Assembly (NCBI GenBank): GCA_031392925.1
Contig: JANMVV010000423.1
Coordinates: 1 to 9,304, forward strand
Length of the DNA stretch: 9,304 nucleotides
Reading direction: 5' to 3'
Source of the DNA: JAGNNV01 sp031392925
GTDB lineage: Bacteria > Acidobacteriota > Vicinamibacteria > Fen-336 > JAGNNV01
Positions 1 to 4,771 of this stretch are shown here, piece by piece. The translations under genes were made by a program, and so were the position numbers. The notes under the pieces were generated by a model. That model was not told where the DNA came from. It did no database searches and saw only the letters and a program-made list of their open reading frames with translations. How positions within the stretch are numbered: position 1 is the first letter of the stretch; each line of letters begins with the position of its first letter.

Positions 1-1
1 C

Positions 2-622
2 GACGCCGACTTCGACGTGCTCATCGCCTGCGCCTTCAACTACGACGGCCACGCCACCGACCTCAACAAGCTCGGCCGCATCCCGCTGCTGAAGGCGCGC
101 ATGAACGCCGACCTGCACATGGCCGACGACCTCAAGAACACGGGCAAGGGCAACCTGTTCGTGATCTTCGGCGAGCCCGATATTGAGTTGAGGCCTGTCG
201 ATGGCGACCAAGCGCAGGCCGGATTCACTCCGGCCGGAGCGGCCGGGGGTTTGGGGGGCAAAGCACAACGTCAAACCAGTCCTGCGGCCCCCCAACTCTG
301 GACAGTCAAGGTGAATGGCGTCGATGTGTTCGACCCAAGCACCGGCGAAGTCCGCAGCGACGGAGCCGACGGCATCGCCTGCTGGTTCATCGACACCGAC
401 TACAACGGCGAGAGCTTCTTCGTCCGCCACGCCTACTTCCTCGGCCAGAACGACCCCTACAGCGCGCTCAAGACCACGCTGAAGGCGGAGATCAATCAGG
501 AGGCCTGGGACACGCTGCACAGCGACACCTCGCGGCCGTTTGCGAAGCCCAAGACCGGGCGGATTGCGGTGAAGGTGATCAATCACCTCGGGGATGAGGT
601 GATGAAGATATTTAAGGTCTAG
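2..622 (+). CDS. Type III restriction-modification Mod-like adenine DNA methyltransferase, C-terminal part (5' cut by window edge)
   Basis: The reading frame is open from base 2, so the gene starts left of the window and no true start is visible. The visible ~206 residues match what I recall of the C-terminal region of large Mod-like (COG2189) N6-adenine methyltransferases: a DADFDVLIACAFNYD stretch, KLGRIPLLKARMNADLHMADDL, GKGNLFVIFGEPDIE, GVDVFDPSTGEVRSD, GIACWFIDTDYN, ESFFVRHAYFLG, and an end in KVINHLGDEVMKIF. The catalytic motifs (DPPY and the SAM-binding FxGxG) would lie upstream and cannot be checked. In Type III systems Mod recognises and methylates DNA and pairs with a Res helicase-nuclease; no Res gene follows here. 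The next gene is a DUF262-DUF1524 nuclease whose SD overlaps this stop codon, so the two are probably co-transcribed. A 37-residue Pro/Gly/Ala-rich stretch after FGEPDIEL looks inserted. The family call is from memory of relatives. Confidence 0.75.
   Translation, partial: DADFDVLIACAFNYDGHATDLNKLGRIPLLKARMNADLHMADDLKNTGKGNLFVIFGEPDIELRPVDGDQAQAGFTPAGAAGGLGGKAQRQTSPAAPQLWTVKVNGVDVFDPSTGEVRSDGADGIACWFIDTDYNGESFFVRHAYFLGQNDPYSALKTTLKAEINQEAWDTLHSDTSRPFAKPKTGRIAVKVINHLGDEVMKIFKV
191..301 (+). repeat. In-frame palindrome-bearing insertion inside the methyltransferase gene
   Basis: These 111 bases encode 37 residues rich in Pro, Gly, Ala and Gln between the conserved FGEPDIEL and TVKVNGVDVFDP segments, which I remember as nearly adjacent in relatives. 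The DNA carries a perfect 12-bp palindrome, CTCCGGCCGGAG (228-239), and a perfect 9-bp inverted repeat, TTGGGGGGC (251-259) and GCCCCCCAA (287-295). It keeps the frame. The base use (runs of G and C) is unlike the flanking codons, which have regular C/G in third positions. It could be a small palindromic element of the kind known to insert in frame in other genomes, or a tolerated linker expansion. The exact ends are an estimate. Confidence 0.4.
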
Positions 623-637
623 GAAGGTCCGAATCCA

Positions 638-2449
638 ATGCAGATTTTTCCAAACACGCTGACTCTCTCCCGACTCCTCGGACAAGAGAGCGAGCAATAC
701 GTGATTCCCGCCTACCAGCGCCGCTATTCGTGGCATGAGAAGCAAGTCGTCGAGCTGCTCGATGACATCAAGCTCCTCGACTCTGGGGATGCCCACCTCC
801 TTGGCACAATTGTTTGCCTGACCGAGCCCCACACGGCCGGCATCAACCGACTGGAGCTGGTGGATGGGCAGCAGCGATTGACCACGGCCTTCATCGTCCT
901 TCACTGCCTCCTTGAGCGTCTGAGGGCTCTTGGAAACGAGAGGCGTGCGCAAGACGTTTCGCGCCTGCTCAAGGCCAGCCCACCCACGGGCGAGGAACAG
1001 CCGAAGATCGTTCTGGACTCTCTCGATGCAACGTCGATGCAGAGGCTCTTGCGCAACGAGATCGACAACGCGAACGTTGATCTCCTCCGGGCGTTTCAGG
1101 TTTCGCGTCGGCGCGTCGTGGAGATGGATGGTGAAGCGGCGGCCGACTTCGCATATCGGCTAATGAACCGGGCCCTCATCATTCGCCTCGACGTGAGCGA
1201 GGCCAAGGATGCGTTCAAACTCTTCGAGACCATCAACAACCGCGGTCTGCGTCTTAGCGCCGCGGACATCGTGAAGAATTTCCTGTTGGGGAACGCAGCG
1301 CGTTTCGGCCCGACCCACTTGATGGTCGCGAGGGACAAGTGGGCGCGTGTCATCGTCAGCCTGGACGGGCTGCATGCCGAGTCCTTCCTCCGCAATTTCT
1401 TGATCTCTCGACTAAAGAGGCGGATTACGAAGTCATACCTAATCGCGACTTTCAAGAGCATGTTCATGAATGACGTCGAGGAGGCGCAAGAGCTACCAGA
1501 ACGCGGCTGGTACAAAGACGAGGCGGATGAGACTGAGGATGCGCTTGACGAGGGAGCGGACGTCATCGATGAAGGAGGGGACGAAGGTGGGGAGAACCCT
1601 GTCGATACCCCTGCGGAGGAAGCGTCTCAAGATCGTCTCACCTTCTCTGCCTTCATGGACGAGCTCGTGAAAGCCGCGAAACAGTATCGGATGGTTGTTC
1701 AGGGCAGAACAGAGGACGCCTCCATCGACAGGCGGCTGCGGAATCTCAGTCTCATCAAGGCCATGCAAACGTATGGGTTTCTGCTGCGCCTACGAATGGG
1801 CGGCTGCTCGAGCCGGGACTTCGAACAGGTGCTGGAGCTGACGGAAGGGTTTCTGCTTCGGCGCCATGTTTGCAAGAAGCGATCCAACGAGACGGAAACG
1901 GCCTTCGCGCGCCTGTGCAGCGTGGACTGTTCGAATCCCGTCCCCGAGGTCCAATCCGTGTACCGTCATCTCTCGCCGTCGGATGAACAGTTCCGGGCCG
2001 CGTTCGCAGACATGGCCTTCGTTCCCGCCCTGATGGACCGCGCCCGATACTGCCTCGAAAAGATCGAGGAGAACAGAGGTGGGGCCTACGGCGAGCTCCA
2101 GGTGAGCGGGCCGACCGAGGTCCACGTCGAGCACATCATTCCGCAGAGGATTAAGTCGAAGAAGGCTAAGGCGCGGGAGGGAGCCTGGCTCACTTATCTG
2201 GGCCCGAACGCGGAATCTCAGCACCCACAGTACGTCACACGAATCGGCAACCTGACCCTCTTTTCGGGAACCCTCAACATCGTGGCGTCGAACAACCCCT
2301 ACGAGAGGAAGAAGGAGGGCTATCTCAAGTCCGCATTGAAGATCACGAACTCGCTTCCCGCTGATTACCCGGAGTTCGGCTTCGCGGAGGTCGAGGCGCG
2401 GTCAGCCCAGCTGGCCGACGAGGCCGTAGCCCTGTGGCCAATCCCATAG
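638..2449 (+). CDS. DUF262-DUF1524 (GmrSD-like) restriction nuclease
   Basis: A full-length 603-residue protein with the two-domain order of fused GmrS-GmrD enzymes. The N-terminal DUF262 domain (about residues 1-240) shows VIPAYQRRYSW (22-32) and the signature DGQQR (76-80), the NTP-hydrolysis motif of this family. The C-terminal DUF1524 His-Me/HNH-type nuclease domain shows HVEHIIPQ (496-503, with His499) and IGNLTLFSGTLN (536-547), followed by the N-x-x-Y-x-x-K segment at 552-558. The middle is helical, with a very acidic linker near residues 285-335 (many Asp/Glu). Known relatives are NTP-dependent Type IV restriction enzymes that cut modified phage DNA; some related proteins work with other modification systems. 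The start ATG lies 15 nt after the methyltransferase stop; the SD AGGAAGG (621-627) overlaps that stop. No frameshift or missing key motif is seen, so it is probably active. The substrate is unknown. Confidence 0.85.
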   Translation: MQIFPNTLTLSRLLGQESEQYVIPAYQRRYSWHEKQVVELLDDIKLLDSGDAHLLGTIVCLTEPHTAGINRLELVDGQQRLTTAFIVLHCLLERLRALGNERRAQDVSRLLKASPPTGEEQPKIVLDSLDATSMQRLLRNEIDNANVDLLRAFQVSRRRVVEMDGEAAADFAYRLMNRALIIRLDVSEAKDAFKLFETINNRGLRLSAADIVKNFLLGNAARFGPTHLMVARDKWARVIVSLDGLHAESFLRNFLISRLKRRITKSYLIATFKSMFMNDVEEAQELPERGWYKDEADETEDALDEGADVIDEGGDEGGENPVDTPAEEASQDRLTFSAFMDELVKAAKQYRMVVQGRTEDASIDRRLRNLSLIKAMQTYGFLLRLRMGGCSSRDFEQVLELTEGFLLRRHVCKKRSNETETAFARLCSVDCSNPVPEVQSVYRHLSPSDEQFRAAFADMAFVPALMDRARYCLEKIEENRGGAYGELQVSGPTEVHVEHIIPQRIKSKKAKAREGAWLTYLGPNAESQHPQYVTRIGNLTLFSGTLNIVASNNPYERKKEGYLKSALKITNSLPADYPEFGFAEVEARSAQLADEAVALWPIP

Positions 2450-2615
2450 GGGCGGCCCGCGAATTCGTGGATTGGCCGATGCGGTTCGGTCCCGGTCCGG
2501 ATGGGGGTCATGAGACGCTCCCCCGATGAGCAGGTCGGACGGTCCGGACACATTTTCCTTCGCGGAGCCGCGGGACTTGGTAGCTACAAACAGATGTCAG
2601 CTCTCATGCCTGCTT

Positions 2616-2699
2616 CGTGTATCATTGGGCCGCCGTCCCGCCTACGTACTAAATGGGACGGTTAATAGGAGGCCTCTTCGGAGGCCTCTCGTATTTTCG
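2616..2699 (+). ncRNA. Twin-hairpin RNA element, copy A (leader or small RNA before the NYN gene)
   Basis: It begins with CGTGTATC, whose TATCAT (2620-2625) could be a -10 box, though I see no good -35. Hairpin 1 pairs CCGTCCC (2633-2639) with GGGACGG (2655-2661) around a 15-nt loop containing CTA-n-GTA. After TTAATAG comes hairpin 2, GAGGCCTC (2669-2676) and GAGGCCTC (2681-2688), closed by a TTCG tetraloop, then TATTTTCG (2692-2699). The NYN start codon is 11 nt further on. Copy B (4295-4377) has the same layout with four compensated base-pair changes and no broken pair, which is good evidence that the RNA fold matters. It may be a transcription attenuator in the 5' leader of the NYN gene or a short free RNA ending at hairpin 2. 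The flanking spacer back to 2450 holds no gene I can support. Confidence 0.7.
2669..2697 (+). terminator. Terminator-like hairpin at the end of element A
   Basis: An 8-bp GC-rich stem with a C(TTCG)G tetraloop is followed after three bases by TATTTT. This resembles an intrinsic terminator with a short, imperfect U tract. Its place just before a start codon fits attenuation, or the 3' end of a small RNA, better than simple gene-end termination. Confidence 0.45.
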
Positions 2700-2710
2700 G
2701 CGGGGCGATC

Positions 2711-3574
2711 ATGGACCGAGTAGCCGTCTTCATCGACGCTGGCTACCTCTTCGCCCAAGGTTCGGCCTTGCTTGGGAAGAGCGGGAAGAGGCCCCGAGGG
2801 GAAGTGATTCTCGATCACCAACAGGCAATCGGGTTCTTCCAGTCATTTGCCGAGCGCGTTTCCGGGGTTCGCCTCCTCAGAGTCTACTGGTACGACGGCA
2901 CGCGCGTCGGGCCGACGCCCCAGCACAGCACCCTCGCCTACCTCGACAATGTGAAGGTGCGCCTTGGGTTCATAAACAGCGTGGGCGAACAGAAGGGCGT
3001 GGATTCGCTGATCGTCACAGACATGATCACGCTTGCGCGCAATCGGTCGATGGCCGACGCGGTTCTTCTTTCCGGGGATGAGGATTTGCGAGTGGGGGTG
3101 CAGCAGGCCCAGGAGTTCGGCGTTCGGGTTCACCTGGCTGGGATCAAGCCGAGCCAAGGTAGCCAGTCGATCTTCCTCCTGCAGGAGGCGGACACGACGT
3201 ACGAGATGAATGAAACCGAGGTCGGTTCGTTCCTCTCCCTCAAGACCGCGCCCTCGGACCTGACTTCAGAGGTGTCCCGAGTGATTGCGGCGGGTGCAAC
3301 ATCAGCGGCGCCGCCACAGGGTCCTGCCGCCGATGCGCCGCCGAGCATCGAGCCGTTTGATGGGGTAGCAACGGACCTCGCCTCCTCGCTTCAACTGTCT
3401 GAAATCCCGACCTTGATCAGCCTGGTCGAGACCACGAGACAAATGCCGCGAGAAGTTGACGCCAGGCTCTTGGCGGGCGCGCGGAGGATCATCGGCCGAG
3501 ACCTGGACCCTCGGGAGAAGAAGAGTATTCGGGGTCTCCTCATTCTTCGGCTTCGGGCACGCCTTGCCCTGTAG
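2711..3574 (+). CDS. NYN domain (PIN-like) predicted ribonuclease
   Basis: A 287-residue protein. The NYN/PIN-like fold spans about residues 1-175: the opening strand VAVFIDAGYLF with Asp9; RLLRVYWYDGT (54-64); the QKGVDSLIVTDMITLA segment with Asp98 and Asp104; and AVLLSGDEDL with Asp123 and Asp125. These acidic residues sit where the metal-binding site of NYN/PIN RNases is expected. An Ala/Pro-rich linker (about 190-220) leads to a helical, Arg-rich C-terminal region (about 220-287) that I do not recognise; it may bind nucleic acid. The SD is poor (GGCGGGG at 2699-2705), so translation may depend on the structured leader. The gene is preceded by twin-hairpin element A and followed by hicB after 50 nt. 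NYN proteins cut RNA; the target here is unknown. Its place in a defence island suggests an anti-phage or toxin role, which is inference. Confidence 0.8.
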   Translation: MDRVAVFIDAGYLFAQGSALLGKSGKRPRGEVILDHQQAIGFFQSFAERVSGVRLLRVYWYDGTRVGPTPQHSTLAYLDNVKVRLGFINSVGEQKGVDSLIVTDMITLARNRSMADAVLLSGDEDLRVGVQQAQEFGVRVHLAGIKPSQGSQSIFLLQEADTTYEMNETEVGSFLSLKTAPSDLTSEVSRVIAAGATSAAPPQGPAADAPPSIEPFDGVATDLASSLQLSEIPTLISLVETTRQMPREVDARLLAGARRIIGRDLDPREKKSIRGLLILRLRARLAL

Positions 3575-3575
3575 A

Positions 3576-3596
3576 CGCGACAGCCACAATGTCGCG
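3576..3596. promoter_or_regulatory. Inverted repeat upstream of hicB
   Basis: A perfect 7-bp inverted repeat, CGCGACA (3576-3582) and TGTCGCG (3590-3596), is separated by GCCACAA. It lies directly after the NYN stop and 28 nt before the hicB start. No T tract follows, so it is not a standard terminator; it could be an operator or a leader hairpin. The GCGACA half-site recurs at 3619-3624 (as TGCGACAT) next to the hicB ATG. Confidence 0.3.
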
Positions 3597-3624
3597 CTAA
3601 CCTTGCGGTCAGGAGGTATGCGAC

Positions 3625-3810
3625 ATGAAGTATCAGGTTCTACAAGAGCCGTCCGAGGAGGGTGTCGCCGTCTCCGTGCCTGGCCTGCCCGGGTGTTGGT
3701 CACAAGGGGCCACCGAAGCGGAGGCGCTCGCGAACATCACCATGGCCGTCCAGGAGTATCTGGAAGTCGTGAAGGAGATCAATCAGGGCCGCGACTTGCG
3801 GGAGGACTAG
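3625..3810 (+). CDS. Small HicB-family (UPF0150) antitoxin-like protein, no HicA partner
   Basis: A 61-residue protein with the classical HicB partial RNase H fold: MKYQVLQEPSEEGVAVSV as the first two strands, PGLPGCWSQGAT as the family signature turn, and EAEALANITMAVQEYLEVV as the following helix. It ends at about residue 61, so it lacks the C-terminal HTH or ribbon-helix-helix domain of longer HicB proteins that repress their own promoter. The start is set by a perfect SD, AGGAGGT (3611-3617), 7 nt before the ATG. HicB normally neutralises the RNase HicA, encoded next to it; I find no HicA-like ORF on either side (the NYN gene is upstream, debris downstream). It is either an orphan antitoxin or the partner of another protein, possibly the NYN nuclease 50 nt upstream; that pairing is speculative. 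Confidence 0.75.
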   Translation: MKYQVLQEPSEEGVAVSVPGLPGCWSQGATEAEALANITMAVQEYLEVVKEINQGRDLRED

Positions 3811-3922
3811 GTAGCGTTCAGCCCATGGGAAATCGGCGAGTTTATCGCCGCGCAATAAGGTCGCTAATCTCTGTATAGATCGGCCGGCGAAAGGTCCAGA
3901 CCGCGGAACGGATCGCGCGGCT

Positions 3923-4126
3923 CTACGCGGCCAGGCGCGTTACCCGAAGGCTCTTACGTAGTTTCTCGGCGCGCCAAAGGTCGTACTGGACCTGCTGGTT
4001 GAGCCAGCTCTCGGCTGACGTCTTGAACGCGATGGAAAGTCGCACGGCCATTTCGGGACTGATGCCAGCGCGGCCATTCAGTATGGCGGAGAGCGTCTTC
4101 CGGCTGACGCCGAGGCCAATCGCCCG
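3923..4126 (-). pseudogene. 5'-truncated HigA-family antitoxin (XRE-type HTH)
   Basis: Read on the minus strand, this frame gives RAIGLGVSRKTLSAILNGRAG, then ISPEMAVRLSIAFKTSAESW, then LNQQVQYDLWRAEKL, and ends at a TAG (3925-3923). GVSRKTLSAILNGRAGIS-x-x-MA-x-RLS is the recognition half of the HigA helix-turn-helix, and AESWLN-x-Q-x-x-YDLW is the typical HigA tail. The first ~30-40 residues, with helix 1 and the start of helix 2, are absent, and the frame continues upstream into unrelated sequence with no family match. No HigB toxin is found nearby. HigA normally binds the HigB RNase and the operon promoter; this remnant probably does neither. Confidence 0.75.
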
Positions 4127-4128
4127 CG

Positions 4129-4203
4129 GCGTTCGATTTGCAGATTCATCCGGCCATTCCGGTGCCGACCCTCCACAAGCTCGACACGGATCGGAGGCGT
4201 TGA
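4129..4203 (+). pseudogene. Internal fragment of a RelE-like domain related to the helicase fusion downstream
   Basis: Twenty-four codons read AFDLQIHPAIPVPTLHKLD, then TDRRR and a TGA. They match residues 28-51 of the RelE-UvrD protein in this window (AFDLQINAASPGLSFHKLDK at 5207-5266 and onwards): 14 of 24 residues are identical, and the first 17 bases (from 4129 and from 5207) are the same. The fragment lacks the first ~27 residues and everything after the HKLD motif. It is on the opposite strand to the higA remnant and abuts it within about 3 bp, so the junction is a recombination scar. It may be left from an older relative of the helicase gene or from a free RelE-type toxin. Confidence 0.6.
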
Positions 4204-4207
4204 GGGA

Positions 4208-4324
4208 GTGGCGAAATCCTCGATCGAATGGACGGAGGCGACCTGGAATCCCGTCACCGGGTGCGACAAGGTGAGCCCCGGGCCTTGCCGCTCGCGTGTA
4301 TCCTGCTCCTGCCGCCCCGACTAA
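4208..4324 (+). pseudogene. 5' remnant of a DUF5131 (phage Gp37/Gp68-like) gene
   Basis: From a GTG start the frame gives VAKSSIEWTEATWNPVTGCD and then KVSPG, matching what I recall as the strongly conserved N-terminus of DUF5131 proteins (SIEWT-x-x-TWNPVTGC-x-K-x-SPGC). After codon 25 (about 4282) the match ends and the frame runs through element B to a TAA at 4322-4324. DUF5131 genes are common on mobile DNA, often next to three-Cys-motif partner genes. Only ~25 of some 250 codons remain. The break lies about 12 nt before the conserved CGTGTATC of element B, so the scrap ends where the repeated element begins. Confidence 0.7.
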
Positions 4325-4377
4325 GTAACCAATGGGGCGGTTAGTAGAAGGCTCCCTCGGGAGCCTTCATATTTTCG
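4295..4377 (+). ncRNA. Twin-hairpin RNA element, copy B (before mntA-hepT)
   Basis: The same architecture as copy A: CGTGTATC (4295-4302) is followed at identical spacing by hairpin 1, CCGCCCC (4312-4318) and GGGGCGG (4334-4340), with a 15-nt loop that again contains CTA-n-GTA. Then come TTAGTA and hairpin 2, GAAGGCTCC (4347-4355) and GGAGCCTTC (4360-4368) around CTCG, and TATTTTCG (4370-4377). Relative to A, 52 of the first 73 positions are identical without gaps. The stem changes T-A to C-G (hairpin 1) and G-C to A-T, C-G to T-A, T-A to C-G (hairpin 2) are all compensated. GCTCC at 4305-4309 could alternatively pair with GGAGC at 4360-4364 and so compete with hairpin 2, which would suit an attenuator; this is inference. 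Confidence 0.7.
4347..4375 (+). terminator. Terminator-like hairpin at the end of element B
   Basis: A 9-bp GC-rich stem with a four-base CTCG loop is followed one base later by TATTTT. It looks like an intrinsic terminator with a short U tract and may stop transcription before the mntA-hepT-helicase genes, or mark the 3' end of a small RNA. Confidence 0.45.
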
Positions 4378-4388
4378 CCAGCTGAATT

Positions 4389-4454
4389 GTGGATCGCGCC
4401 TGGGCGACCACGTCGTTCTCCCGTGGGCAGTTCGTCGTAGCATTGTGCCGATGA
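4389..4454 (+). CDS. 21-codon mini-ORF coupled to mntA (leader peptide or remnant gene start)
   Basis: A GTG 11 nt after TATTTTCG opens a 21-codon frame (VDRAWATTSFSRGQFVVALC, then R) whose TGA (4452-4454) overlaps the mntA ATG (4451-4453) as ATGA. The distance from element B equals that from element A to the NYN start, and both proteins begin with a start residue followed by Asp-Arg. It may be the leftover 5' end of a NYN-type gene now acting as a coupling leader. There is no clear SD, and coding evidence is weak. Confidence 0.3.
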   Translation: MDRAWATTSFSRGQFVVALCR

Positions 4455-4771
4455 GCGCCATCTCTCCGAGTCCTGTTTCCCGGCCGCTGGCCCGCGTTCT
4501 TGAACTCCACGAGGAGGCGATCAAGCAGATCGCCACCCGCAACGGCGCGACGAATCTTCGCTTGGTGGGCTCGGTTGCGAGGGGCGAGGAACGTGAGGGT
4601 TCCGATATTGACCTTCTTGTGGATTTCGACGCCGGCCGTTCCCTCTTCGATCACGCTCAACTTGTTGAGGATCTCAGGGCTCTGCTGGGCGTTTCGGTCG
4701 ATGTCGTTTCGTCTCGAGGCCTCAAGCCCAAGGTCAGAGAGCGGCTCTTTGTCGAGGCGAGGCCGCTCTGA
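4451..4771 (+). CDS. mntA: MntA-type minimal nucleotidyltransferase antitoxin
   Basis: A 106-residue protein of the MNT family of polymerase-beta-like nucleotidyltransferases. The signature GSVARG (40-45), with Gly40-Ser41, is followed by the metal-binding pair Asp52 and Asp54 (in GSDIDLLVDF); the third carboxylate is Asp84 in SVDVVSS. Length and motifs are typical. In characterised MntA-HepT pairs, MntA transfers AMP units from ATP to a tyrosine beside the HepT active site and so silences this RNase. hepT follows directly with a predicted 4-nt overlap (CTGA). I chose the ATG at 4451 rather than the in-frame GTG at 4445 because it overlaps the stop of an upstream mini-ORF as ATGA; neither has a clear SD. 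Element B lies in front and may control the operon. Confidence 0.85.
   Translation: MSAISPSPVSRPLARVLELHEEAIKQIATRNGATNLRLVGSVARGEEREGSDIDLLVDFDAGRSLFDHAQLVEDLRALLGVSVDVVSSRGLKPKVRERLFVEARPL

Noticed and set aside
2494..2549. Direct repeat GGTCCGGA (2494-2501 and 2541-2548) and the palindrome GTCCGGAC
   Set aside because: Short and in very GC-rich spacer DNA; expected by chance and not linked to any other signal.
2526..2723. 65-codon plus-strand frame across the spacer before the NYN gene
   Set aside because: It runs through element A, whose substitutions follow RNA pairing rather than codon constraints, and overlaps the NYN start. No recognisable protein and no convincing SD.
3834..3850. 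Small hairpin CGGCGA-GTTTA-TCGCCG after hicB
   Set aside because: Only six base pairs and no T tract follows, so I could not support it as a terminator.
3811..3922. Search for a HicA toxin downstream of hicB
   Set aside because: Frames here are short and show none of the HicA features (small dsRBD-like protein with a conserved His and a G-S-H-x-x-F/Y motif).
2616..4377. The two elements as CRISPR repeats or as ends of one insertion sequence
   Set aside because: There are only two copies, 1.7 kb apart, in the same orientation, with genes of unrelated families between them; no transposase and no spacer array.
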